From contig CAXMMQ010000007.1 in NCBI GenBank assembly GCA_963693035.2, forward strand, positions 606,354 through 670,353: a DNA stretch of 64,000 nt. Reading direction: 5' to 3'. The position numbers and the translations under genes are program-made. The stretch is from Lichenicoccus sp963693035 (lineage in GTDB: Bacteria > Pseudomonadota > Alphaproteobacteria > Acetobacterales > Acetobacteraceae). Of this stretch, positions 8,844 to 16,707 are shown one piece after another. Below the pieces are notes generated by a model. The model saw nothing but the letters and a program-made list of their open reading frames with translations. It was not told the DNA's origin and made no database searches. Each line of letters begins with the position of its first letter. Within the stretch, counting starts at the first letter, position 1.

Positions 8844-9716
8844 ATGTTCAAACGCGCCAGGGTGCTGATGCGCATCACCGCGACACTGTTCCTGGTCACG
8901 GTGGCGCTGGTCGTGGCGGTCGCGCTGTGGCGCTACTATACCGAGGCGCCGTGGACCCGCGACGGCACCGTGCGCGTGCAGGTCGCCAACATCGCGCCGC
9001 AGATCTCCGGCCAGATCACCGAGCTGCACGTGCATGACAACCAGGTCGTGCACAGGGGCGACATACTCTACGTGATCGATCCGTTCGATTTCAGGGTGTC
9101 CGCGGCCGAGGCGCAGGCGACCGCGCAGGAGCGCGACGACGACATGCGCAACAAGCAGGCCGAGGCGGCACGACGCGAGGCGCTCACCAACCTCAGCACG
9201 TCGGCCGAAGAAAAGCAGACCTATCGCGACACCGCCGAGCAGGCGGCTGCCGCCTATGCGTCCGCCGTGGCGCAGGTCTCGCAGGCCAGGATCAACCTCG
9301 AGCGCACGGTGGTGCGCAGCACGGTGAACGGCGTGGTGACCAACCTGCTGATGCGTGTCGGCGACTACGCGACCACCGGGACCGCGAACATCCAGATCGT
9401 GGATACCGACAGCTTCTGGATTGACGGCTACTTCGAGGAGACCAAGCTCGCCGCGATCCATATCGGCGATCGCGCGGAGGCGCTGCTGATGGGTTATCGC
9501 AGGCCGGTCATCGGCCATGTGCAGAGCGTCACGCTCGGCATCAGCAACTCCAACGCCACACCCTCGACGCAGGGGCTGCCGTCGGTCAATCCGGTCTATA
9601 CCTGGGTGCGGCTTGCCCAGCGGGTTCCGGTGCGCATCCATATCGACAGCATCCCCGCCGGCGTGACCCTGGTCGCCGGCATGACCGCGACAGTGGGGAT
9701 TGTGTCGGCAAAGTGA
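8844..9716 (+). CDS. HlyD/EmrA-family membrane fusion protein of the FUSC efflux module
   Basis: A 290-residue periplasmic adaptor: one N-terminal membrane helix (about residues 10-28), a biotinyl-lipoyl-like segment (ISGQITELHVHDNQVVHRGD), a coiled-coil hairpin (about 85-155), the returning lipoyl half and a beta-barrel domain (GYFEETKLAAIHIGDRAE) with the C-terminal VYTWVRLAQRVPVRIHID signature. It links the FUSC pump to an outer-membrane channel. It is the third gene of the module and shares a transcript with the previous two. A partial, inactivated paralogue with the same C-terminal signature lies at 59135-59671. Confidence 0.92.
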   Translation: MFKRARVLMRITATLFLVTVALVVAVALWRYYTEAPWTRDGTVRVQVANIAPQISGQITELHVHDNQVVHRGDILYVIDPFDFRVSAAEAQATAQERDDDMRNKQAEAARREALTNLSTSAEEKQTYRDTAEQAAAAYASAVAQVSQARINLERTVVRSTVNGVVTNLLMRVGDYATTGTANIQIVDTDSFWIDGYFEETKLAAIHIGDRAEALLMGYRRPVIGHVQSVTLGISNSNATPSTQGLPSVNPVYTWVRLAQRVPVRIHIDSIPAGVTLVAGMTATVGIVSAK

Positions 9717-9771
9717 GCGAACCGCATCCCGACGCTTTCGTTTCCCGCGCACCCGATCAAGGAGCGACGCG

Positions 9772-10671
9772 ATGACCACCATCAACCAGTATGCGATGCA
9801 GGACCCGCGCTCGCAATATCCGCAACCGGAGTTCGACCGCCAGCCGCAGTCGGCGCCAGGCCTCGCCCGGGAGATGGACCCGAAGCCGGACCACGGTGAG
9901 GAGAGCTACAAGGGCTTCGGCCGCCTTGCCGGCCGGAAGGCGCTGATCACCGGCGCGGATTCCGGCATCGGGCGCGCCACGGCGATCGCTTTTGCCCGCG
10001 AAGGCGCCGACGTGGCCCTGAGCTATCTCCCCGACGAGGAAAAGGACGCGCAGGAGGTCGTGGCCCTGGTTCGCGCCGCCGGCGTCAAGGCCGTGGCGCT
10101 GCCCGGCGACATCAGTAACGAGGGCTTCAGCAACGCTCTGGTGCGCGAGGCGCATGCGACGCTCGGCGGCCTTGACATCCTGGTCAACGTCGCCGGCAAG
10201 CAGACCGCGGTGAAGCGGATCGCCGACCTCACCACCGAGCAGTTCGAGGCCACCTTCCGCACCAACGTCACCGCCATGTTCTGGCTGTGCAAGGCGGCGA
10301 TCCCGCTGATGCCGCCAGGCTCGACGATCGTCAACACGACCTCGATCCAGGGCTACCAGCCGTCGCCAATCCTGCTCGACTATGCCTCGACCAAGGCGGC
10401 GATCACCGCCTTCACCCACGCCCTGGCCAAGCAGGTGATCGAGCAGGGCATACGCGTGAATGCAGTGGCGCCCGGACCGGTTTGGACGCCGTTGCAGACC
10501 AGCGGCGGCCAGCCGGCGGATGCTATCCCGGACCTTGGAACCAAGGTGCCGCTGGGCCGCCCGGGGCAGCCCGCTGAACTCGCCTCCATCTACGTGTTCC
10601 TCGCGTCCCAGGAATCGAGCTTCGTCACCGGCGAGATCTATGGCGTGACCGGCGGCAACCACCTGCCCTGA
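9772..10671 (+). CDS. SDR-family oxidoreductase with N-terminal extension (YghA-like)
   Basis: A 299-residue short-chain dehydrogenase. The ATG at 9772 has an AAGGAG RBS with a spacing of 7-8 bases; an apparent in-frame extension upstream overlaps the HlyD gene and is rejected. Residues 1-50 form the polar extension common in the glucose/ribitol-dehydrogenase-like YghA subgroup. The cofactor motif is TGADSGIGRA, NVAGK follows, and the catalytic Ser, Tyr and Lys are in NTTSIQGYQ and YASTKAAI. The substrate is unknown; relatives are general-stress NADPH-dependent aldehyde or sugar reductases. It ends exactly where the convergent aminotransferase ends. Confidence 0.9.
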   Translation: MTTINQYAMQDPRSQYPQPEFDRQPQSAPGLAREMDPKPDHGEESYKGFGRLAGRKALITGADSGIGRATAIAFAREGADVALSYLPDEEKDAQEVVALVRAAGVKAVALPGDISNEGFSNALVREAHATLGGLDILVNVAGKQTAVKRIADLTTEQFEATFRTNVTAMFWLCKAAIPLMPPGSTIVNTTSIQGYQPSPILLDYASTKAAITAFTHALAKQVIEQGIRVNAVAPGPVWTPLQTSGGQPADAIPDLGTKVPLGRPGQPAELASIYVFLASQESSFVTGEIYGVTGGNHLP

Positions 10672-11844
10672 TCAGTATCCGAGGCGAGCGAGCCTAGCGG
10701 TCGCCTCGCGCATGTCCGCCTCGGGTCCGCAGTACGAGAAGCGCAGGAACTCGTGGCCGCGCCGGGCATCGAAGTCGATGCCGGGCGTCACCGCCACCCC
10801 GGTCTCGTCGAGGATGCGCTCGGCAAAGTCGAGGCTGTCTCTGCTGCGCTGCGAGATGTCGGCATAGAGGTAGAACGCTCCCTGCGCCGGGGACAGCGAC
10901 GGAAATCCCACCTGCGGAAGGTGTTCGAGGAGAAACGCGCGGCTGCGACGATAACGTTCGAGATTGCTGGTGATCTCGCGGACGCAGGCGAACGCCGCCT
11001 CCGCAGCGACCTGGCTGACATGCGGTGCGCTGATGAACATGTTCTGCTTGAGCCGTTCGGCTGCACCGAGCAGGTCCCGCGGCAGCACCATCCAGCCGAC
11101 GCGCCAGCCGGTCATGCTCCAATATTTCGAAAAGCTGTTGATGACGATCGCGCTGTCGCTGGATGAGGCAGCCGTGGTGGCGGCGAACTCCCAGGTCAGC
11201 CCGTGATAGATCTCGTCGCTCACCATCCGCACGCCGTGCGTGTCGCACCATCGGGCAAGCGCTGCGAGGTCGAGCGCATCGATCATGGTGCCGGCCGGGT
11301 TGCAAGGCGATGCCACGATCAGCCCGTCCGGCAGGCCCTCGCGAGCGGCGAGGCTTTCCAGCATCGCCACCGTCGGCTGAAATCGCGTCAACGCCGAGGT
11401 CGGCAGCACCACCGGTACCATGCCGAGGGCATGCAGGATGTTGAGGTAGGGCGGGTAGTACGGCGCCGCCATCGCGATGCGGTCACCGATGTCGAACGCC
11501 GACAGGAATGCGAGCAGGAAGCCACCCGACGCGCCGGTGGTGACCGCAATCCGATCGGCGGAGACGGCCGCGCCATCATAGAAACGAGCGTAATGCCGGC
11601 TGATGGCGTCACGCAGCGAGCGGAGCCCGAACGCCTCGGTGTAGCCGAGCGGCTCGCCCGCCAGCATCGCCCGCGACGCCGCCTCCACCGCGCCGCGCGG
11701 CGCGCCGGTGCCGGGCTGGCCGACCTCCATGCGTATGATCCCTGGCGCACCGGGCGGCAGTGCCGCCTGCCGGGCGTTCGCGCGCGCGATCACGTCCATC
11801 ACCAGGAAGGGCGCGATCGCGGCCGCCGCGCCCTGCTTGAGCAT
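10672..11844 (-). CDS. Class I/II PLP-dependent aminotransferase
   Basis: A 390-residue fold-type I aminotransferase of the aspartate/alanine aminotransferase group. The active-site Lys lies in NSFSKYWSMTGWRVGW, the PLP-contact Asn in ASPCNPAGTMI and the Tyr/Asp in SDEIYHGL; the C-terminal Arg for the substrate carboxylate is in HEFLRFSY. The substrate amino acid cannot be assigned from motifs alone. The start ATG (11844) sits at the edge of an intergenic palindromic repeat (11840-11948), an unusual setting for a start codon, so the promoter must lie in or beyond the repeat. It is convergent with the SDR gene, with no bases between the stops. Confidence 0.9.
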   Translation of the reverse strand: MLKQGAAAAIAPFLVMDVIARANARQAALPPGAPGIIRMEVGQPGTGAPRGAVEAASRAMLAGEPLGYTEAFGLRSLRDAISRHYARFYDGAAVSADRIAVTTGASGGFLLAFLSAFDIGDRIAMAAPYYPPYLNILHALGMVPVVLPTSALTRFQPTVAMLESLAAREGLPDGLIVASPCNPAGTMIDALDLAALARWCDTHGVRMVSDEIYHGLTWEFAATTAASSSDSAIVINSFSKYWSMTGWRVGWMVLPRDLLGAAERLKQNMFISAPHVSQVAAEAAFACVREITSNLERYRRSRAFLLEHLPQVGFPSLSPAQGAFYLYADISQRSRDSLDFAERILDETGVAVTPGIDFDARRGHEFLRFSYCGPEADMREATARLARLGY

Positions 11845-11948
11845 CAGACCGGCACCCGATGACCTGGCATCGCTTCGCGAAGCCCGGTATCGGACGAAAC
11901 TGCTCGATCAAACGACGAGAAGAGCATGATCGATCGGATCATGCTCTG
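11840..11948. repeat. Intergenic palindromic repeat family B, copy 2
   Basis: An element of about 105 bp matching 15983-16088. Shared blocks include ATCGCTTCGCGA, a CGGAT/CGGAC segment, CTGCTCGATCAAACG versus CAGTTTTATCAAACG, and a terminal hairpin AGAGCATGATC-GATCG-GATCATGCTCT with a perfect 11-bp stem (11921-11947). It lies downstream of the gamma-glutamyltransferase-like gene and directly upstream of the aminotransferase start, so the hairpin could act as a terminator for the former. Confidence 0.8.
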
Positions 11949-11950
11949 GC

Positions 11951-13384
11951 TTACTCGCTGCCGATCGCGAGCCCCGCACCGCGGGGATCGGTGGCGCCGG
12001 CGCAACTGTTGCTGTCGCCCGGCAGTCCGAGGCCGCAGGAGATCGCATTCATCCGGCCGGTGCTGGTGACCGGTTGCGAGAGCGATGCGCCGGCGAGCGC
12101 GTTGTGCAGGCTCGCCGCCACCGCGCCGGCGGCCTCGTTCTGGCCCGAGCCGGCAACCGCCGCGCGGAAGCTGCGCCCGGACGGGTTGTAGGCGATCGCC
12201 GCCGACAGCAGCGGCGCCGGGATGCGCGCGGGCGAGGCGGCAAGCAGGATGCCGGTGTCGCCCGCCACCCGCCCGGTGCCGAAGAGGTTGTTCATGCTGA
12301 TGGCGCAGGACACCGCATTGCCGCTGCGGTCGAGCACCACGAAGCTGGTGGAGGCCGGCAGCCGGCTGATCAGCGCACCCGGATGCACCGCCTCGGCGAG
12401 GACGGACTGCGCCTCCTCGGCCAGATGGTCGCCGTTGCCCTGCGTCGGATGCCGGGCGCGCCAGGAAGCGGCGGCCGCCTGCGACACGCCGACCGCATCC
12501 TGCTGGCCCTGCTCGAGTGCCTCGAAACCGGCAGCGGCGGCGAGACCACCATCCGCCGGCGGCGGCAGGAAGGCGACCTCGTAGCGGCCGCTCCGGACCA
12601 GAAGCGCGGCGCGACTGGTCGGCAGCGACGAGCGCATGGTGTTCGGATCGAGGCCGCCGCCCGCCAACCCGGCGCCGGCCACGAAGTCGCGCGACAGCGA
12701 GCCGGTATAGAGTTCGCCCACCCCGGAGATGGCGATGCGGTTGAGGGTCTCCGACAGGGTCGGCTGCACCAGCTCGTCGCCGGCGGCCGGAATGCCGGTG
12801 CTCGCGCCGGCGGCGCCGAAGATCGCACGCGTGCCGGGGTCGGCGAGCAGCGGCTGGCTGACCTGGGCGAGGTCGTCGGCGAAGGCGCGCGACACGGTGA
12901 TGCCGTCGCGCGCAAGCCCCGCCGCGGGACGGGTCAGCTCGTCGAAGCCGACATGGCCATGACGCGCCTGAAGCAGGAACAGGCCGCGCGCCAGCATCGG
13001 CACCGCGGCCGGACGGTCGGCATCCGGGCCGCCTGGGCCGGGAACCGAGGTGAACAGGATGGCGTCCGGCGCGCCGCCGGCAGCATCGAAGGCGAGGCAG
13101 GCGCCGCCGGCGCCGAGCGAGGCGCGCGAAGGCAGCGTCACCGACAGGGCAAGGCCAAGCGCGGTGGCGGCATCGGCCGCATTGCCGCCGCGGGCCAGGA
13201 TGTCGCGCCCGACCAGGGCCGCGCGCGGCTCGTCGGCTGCGACCTCGCCGATATAGCCGGTAAGGTAGGGCGAGGACGGGCCGGTCACCAGCGTCTTGAC
13301 CTTCTGCACGCTCGAGCATCCAGCCAGCAGCACCAGGCCGATGCAGGCGGCCAGGCCGTTCAGACGCCGCGTCGAAATCCGCAA
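11951..13384 (-). CDS. Gamma-glutamyltransferase-like lipoprotein
   Basis: A 477-residue member of the GGT family with a lipoprotein signal (LVLLAGCSS, lipobox Cys at about residue 23), so it should be membrane-anchored in the periplasm. The family start ARGGNAADAATAL is clear. The nucleophile region reads PASTSFVVLDRSGNAVSC, with the expected Thr/Ser at the autoprocessing site; the usual second motif (PxxRPxSSM) is not evident, and the protein is about 80 residues shorter than classical GGT. It may be a divergent hydrolase rather than a glutathione-processing enzyme. The start is a TTG at 13384 with GGAGAG about 8 bases upstream. It is divergent from the DsbA-like gene, another periplasmic thiol-related function. 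Confidence 0.8.
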   Translation of the reverse strand: MRISTRRLNGLAACIGLVLLAGCSSVQKVKTLVTGPSSPYLTGYIGEVAADEPRAALVGRDILARGGNAADAATALGLALSVTLPSRASLGAGGACLAFDAAGGAPDAILFTSVPGPGGPDADRPAAVPMLARGLFLLQARHGHVGFDELTRPAAGLARDGITVSRAFADDLAQVSQPLLADPGTRAIFGAAGASTGIPAAGDELVQPTLSETLNRIAISGVGELYTGSLSRDFVAGAGLAGGGLDPNTMRSSLPTSRAALLVRSGRYEVAFLPPPADGGLAAAAGFEALEQGQQDAVGVSQAAAASWRARHPTQGNGDHLAEEAQSVLAEAVHPGALISRLPASTSFVVLDRSGNAVSCAISMNNLFGTGRVAGDTGILLAASPARIPAPLLSAAIAYNPSGRSFRAAVAGSGQNEAAGAVAASLHNALAGASLSQPVTSTGRMNAISCGLGLPGDSNSCAGATDPRGAGLAIGSE

Positions 13385-13526
13385 GGATCAGCTCTCCGTC
13401 GATGGCACCGCGGCACCCGGCCACGATCCGGCAGGGATTAGACGGCTTCGCGCATGACGGCAACTTGAGCGCGGCCGCTTGGACCGCTTGCTTGGGCCGG
13501 TGCCCGCGTCATGCTAGAGGCCCCTC

Positions 13527-14279
13527 ATGAGCCCCGCCCGCGTCGCCGCCGTGTCCGCCGCCTTGCTGCTGGCGGCACCGTCCCTGCCGAGCCATGCCCA
13601 GGCGCCGGAGCATGTCGAGCAATTCACCCCGGCGCAGCGGCGGGAGATCGTCGCCATCGTCCGCGAGGCGCTGAAGTCCGACCCGTCGATCCTGAGCGAC
13701 GCGATCCAGTCGCTGCGCGCCGAGGCCGACCGCTCGCAGGCCGTCGATGCCCGCGCCGCGCTAGCGCGCAACCGTGCGGCGCTGGCGGCGACGGATGCCG
13801 ATTTGGTGGTGGGATCGGCGGGCGTCACCCTGGTCGAGTTCTACGACCCGCGCTGCCCGTACTGCCGCAAGGTGCTGCCGGATCTCGACCGCTTGGCGGC
13901 ATCGGACGGCAAGGTCAGGATCGTCGAGAAGCTGATCCCCATCCTCGGACCCGCCAGCACGCTGGAAGCCAAAGCCATTGTCGCCGCCGGACGACAGGAC
14001 CGGGCATCGGCGTTGCAGCACGTCCTGATGACCGATGCGGGCCAGCCGGACTCAAACCGCTTGAGAAGCCTAGCCGTACAGGCCGGGCTGAACGCCGACC
14101 GTCTCGAGCAAGACATGGCCGACCCGAAGATCGCCACCGACCTGAACCGCAACATCGCCCTGGCCCAGGCGCTCGGCATCACCGGCACGCCAAGTTTCGT
14201 GGTCGCCGACCGCATCATCCCAGGCGCTCTGGACCTGGCCGATCTGAGGCAGGCAATCACCGCTGCCAGGATCAACTAG
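13527..14279 (+). CDS. DsbA-family thiol:disulfide protein (ScsC/Com1-like)
   Basis: A 250-residue exported thioredoxin-fold protein with a signal peptide ending near HAQA (residue 25), an N-terminal helical extension (about 30-85), then the fold with the active site CPYC (DPRCPYCRKVL, about residue 113) and the cis-Pro loop TGTPSFVV near 225. ScsC and Com1 relatives oxidise or isomerise disulfides in the periplasm. The extension could oligomerise as in ScsC, which is inference. Its stop TAG (14277-14279) is the first TAG of an inverted family A repeat, so the C-terminus (AARIN) ends exactly at the repeat boundary. Confidence 0.9.
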   Translation: MSPARVAAVSAALLLAAPSLPSHAQAPEHVEQFTPAQRREIVAIVREALKSDPSILSDAIQSLRAEADRSQAVDARAALARNRAALAATDADLVVGSAGVTLVEFYDPRCPYCRKVLPDLDRLAASDGKVRIVEKLIPILGPASTLEAKAIVAAGRQDRASALQHVLMTDAGQPDSNRLRSLAVQAGLNADRLEQDMADPKIATDLNRNIALAQALGITGTPSFVVADRIIPGALDLADLRQAITAARIN

Positions 14280-14380
14280 AGATTTCTGCGATCGACATGA
14301 ATCGGCAAAGTCTCGACTTCTCTGTCATGGCGACCATCTCTATCCGACCCAGGAGCGAGGTCGATCGAATGTTGCTCTAG
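14276..14380. repeat. Intergenic palindromic repeat family A, copy 2 (inverted)
   Basis: The reverse complement of this 105-bp segment starts CTAGAGCAACATTCGATCGA and ends GCAGAAATCTCTAG, aligning with copies at 1725-1830 and 33909-34012. It supplies the stop codon of the DsbA-like gene. The further 125 bp to the response-regulator stop at 14505 show no gene or clear terminator. Confidence 0.82.
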
Positions 14381-14504
14381 AAAACCCCGGAAGGTCCCTG
14401 AAACTGGCACTGCGGTGTTTGCAAGTGACGCGCGATTGTCCGAGCACCGGAGTGCTGGAAAGCCGCATCGGATCGCCAGCAGCAGATGTTTTTGGACAAC
14501 CGGC

Positions 14505-15212
14505 CTAAGAGCTGCCTTCGGGGTCTAGGCGGTATCCACCCCCCTCCGTCACCAGCAGGCACGCATTGGCCGGATCGGGCTCGATCTTCTGGCGCAGCCG
14601 GTAGATGTGCGTCTCCAGAGTGTGCGTGGTGACCGCGGCGTTATAACCCCAGACCTCGTTGAGCAGCACCTGGCGCGGCACCGGCCGGGTGCCGGCGCGA
14701 TACAGGAACTTCAGGATCGCGGCTTCCTTCTCGGTCAGCCGGATACGTCGGTTGCGCGCAGTTTCCTGCAGCAGCTTGGCCGACGGCCGGAACGTGTACG
14801 GACCGATGCTGAACACCGCATCCTCGCTGTTCTCGAAGATACGCATCTGCGCCCGCAGGCGCGCCAGCAGCTCGGCGATCCGGAACGGCTTGGCAACGTA
14901 GTCGTTTGCGCCCGCATCCAGGCCGCGCACCACATCACTCTCGTCGTCTGAGCCGGTCAGCATGATGATCGGCATTCGCCGTCCCTGACGACGCAGATCC
15001 GAGCAGAAGTCGCGCCCGTCGCCGTCCGGCAACGTCACGTCGAGGATCAGCGCGTCGAAGCGCGCGCTCGTGCCGGCAAGCTTTTCCGTCGCATCGGCCA
15101 GCGACGCGGCCTGGTCCACCGTGAATTCGGCATCGAGATGAAGCTGCTCGACAAGCGTCGTGCGCAGGGCATCATCATCGTCAATAATCAGGATGGGGCG
15201 TTCACCCGCCAT
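14505..15212 (-). CDS. OmpR/PhoB-family response regulator
   Basis: A 235-residue regulator starting at ATG 15212, with AGAGG 5 bases upstream. The receiver domain (residues 5-120) has the acidic pair DDDD, the phospho-acceptor Asp in LILDVTLPDGDG, the switch Thr in MLTGSDDES and the Lys in YVAKPF. A winged-helix DNA-binding domain follows (about 135-230) with the typical RLTEKEAAILKFL and THTLETHIYRLRQKIE. No kinase gene is adjacent, so its partner lies elsewhere; the target is unknown. A 258-bp divergent promoter region separates it from the YkuD gene. Confidence 0.93.
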   Translation of the reverse strand: MAGERPILIIDDDDALRTTLVEQLHLDAEFTVDQAASLADATEKLAGTSARFDALILDVTLPDGDGRDFCSDLRRQGRRMPIIMLTGSDDESDVVRGLDAGANDYVAKPFRIAELLARLRAQMRIFENSEDAVFSIGPYTFRPSAKLLQETARNRRIRLTEKEAAILKFLYRAGTRPVPRQVLLNEVWGYNAAVTTHTLETHIYRLRQKIEPDPANACLLVTEGGGYRLDPEGSS

Positions 15213-15470
15213 CGAAACCTCTTTCCCATCGACCCGAACCGGGCACATGTCTGTCGGTGCCGGGCAACCGCAGCCTCGGGGCTCGTGGCCCGCAAATGCA
15301 TCCGGAAGTCCCGACGTTCCGGTTGCGCCTCACAACGCGGTGACTGTAACTTCGACGGCATCCTTGTTTGCGCACACACAATGTCGTGATGGCGATGCGC
15401 GCTGCAAGGCCTTCGTCCTGCATAGAGACGATTCAAAGTCGATTTCGTTCCGCCGACGGGAGAGCGACGC

Positions 15471-15986
15471 ATGCAGGTAGGCACGATCCGGATGCAGGGG
15501 CGCAGCCTCGGGGAGTTGTCGTTCGGGTCGCGCCGGCTGCGCTGCCTGCTCGGCGCCGGCGGCATCAGCCCGCACAAGCAGGAAGGCGACGGGACGACGC
15601 CGGCCGGGCTGCACCGCCTGCGTCGGGTGCTTTATCGCGCCGACCGTCTCGCCGCCCCGCCCGACTGCCGCCTGCCCCGCGAACCGATCGCACCGGACGA
15701 TGGCTGGTGCGACGACGTCAACCACCGCGACTACAACCGGCCAATCCGGCTGCCGCACGACGCTCGGCACGAGCTGCTATGGCGCCGGGACGGGCTCTAT
15801 GACCTGATGGCCGTGCTCGACTACAACGACGAGCCGGTGCAGCGCGGCCAGGGCTCGGCGATCTTCCTGCACCTGGCCGCCGCCAACGAGGCCCCGACCC
15901 AGGGCTGCATCGCGGTGGCGCTTGCCGACCTGCGCTGGCTGCTGCAGGCCGGACTGCAGGCGATCGAGGTTCCAGTAGCCTGCTAG
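15471..15986 (+). CDS. L,D-transpeptidase/YkuD-domain protein
   Basis: A 171-residue protein covered almost entirely by a YkuD catalytic domain. The catalytic motif is present as FLHLAAANEAPTQGCIAV, with His, Ser/Thr-like spacing and the Cys at about residue 150. No signal peptide is visible from the ATG at 15471, so this belongs to the small DUF-type YkuD branch with no peptidoglycan-binding domain. Family knowledge suggests peptidoglycan cross-linking or amidase-type chemistry; location and substrate are uncertain. The stop TAG (15984-15986) falls in the CTAGAG that opens repeat family B. Confidence 0.85.
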   Translation: MQVGTIRMQGRSLGELSFGSRRLRCLLGAGGISPHKQEGDGTTPAGLHRLRRVLYRADRLAAPPDCRLPREPIAPDDGWCDDVNHRDYNRPIRLPHDARHELLWRRDGLYDLMAVLDYNDEPVQRGQGSAIFLHLAAANEAPTQGCIAVALADLRWLLQAGLQAIEVPVAC

Positions 15987-16088
15987 AGCAGCATCCGACC
16001 ATGTGGGATCGCTTCGCGATGCCAAGTGCCGGATAAAGCAGTTTTATCAAACGGCACGCTGAGCATGATCGACCGGATCATGCTCTAG
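15983..16088. repeat. Intergenic palindromic repeat family B, copy 1
   Basis: A 106-bp element framed by CTAGAG and CTCTAG, with a terminal hairpin GAGCATGATC-GACCG-GATCATGCTC (perfect 10-bp stem) and an inner hairpin ATCGCTTCGCGAT. It matches 11840-11948. It sits between two convergent genes and provides the TAG stop of both: 15984-15986 on the plus strand and 16085-16087 on the minus strand. The hairpin is a candidate bidirectional terminator. Confidence 0.88.
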
Positions 16089-16642
16089 TGTCGGGTCGTA
16101 GCCGGCATTTCGGGCCGGAACTGCAGCGCCTCGTCATCGTCGGGCCAGGCGGGGATCGACCACGCCACCTCGCGCGCCGCCCGGCGGACCGCCGAGGGCA
16201 GCCGCTCGACCATCTGCGCATGCGAGACGGTCTCGTCCACCACGGCGGCGAGATAGGTCTCGCTGCGCGCGTCGATCCCGCTCGGCATCACGCCCAGCAG
16301 CGGCACCCGCGCATCCTCGACGGCAACACGCAGCCGCGCCACCATTGCCAGCACCGAGGCGACCGAGCCCGACAGATCGACCACCACCAGGTCGGCGCCG
16401 TCACTGGCGAGCGAAGCCGCCAGGCCTGCGGGCTCCGGCAGCACGTCGTGCTCCTCGCCGATCAGGGCCTCGATGAGGCTGCGGTCCAGGCAACCCGGAC
16501 GCGCGAAACGTCCTGCCAGCAGGATCCTGCTCGGCAGTTCGCCTCCACCGTGCGCGATACGATCGACCCTGTTCAATGACGGAGCGCCTCCGGTCTGGCG
16601 CCCCGAACCGCCCTTCTGTGCCGGCGTCTGGACGTGGTGCAT
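16085..16642 (-). CDS. Conserved-looking hypothetical protein, receiver-like fold
   Basis: A 185-residue protein from ATG 16642 with a GGGGAGAAG RBS. Residues 45-150 alternate strands and helices (RILLAGRF, DLVVVDLSGSVASVLAMVARLR, VPLLGVMPSGIDA) in a way that resembles a response-regulator or Rossmann-like fold, but the acidic pair and phospho-acceptor pattern are not canonical: the Asp is in VVVDLSG and no clear Lys follows. The first 40 residues are polar and probably disordered. I do not recognise a family. It lies downstream of the RsmB-type gene and ends in a family B repeat. Confidence 0.65.
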   Translation of the reverse strand: MHHVQTPAQKGGSGRQTGGAPSLNRVDRIAHGGGELPSRILLAGRFARPGCLDRSLIEALIGEEHDVLPEPAGLAASLASDGADLVVVDLSGSVASVLAMVARLRVAVEDARVPLLGVMPSGIDARSETYLAAVVDETVSHAQMVERLPSAVRRAAREVAWSIPAWPDDDEALQFRPEMPATTRH

Positions 16643-16707
16643 GATAGCTTCTCCCCTGCCCGGCACCTTGCGCCATCACACGCCCGCCCGTAACGAGTTC
16701 GTGAGCT

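Noticed and set aside
16085..16642. Response regulator assignment
   Set aside because: The fold pattern is similar, but the acidic pair, Thr/Ser and Lys positions are not convincing, so it is left as hypothetical.
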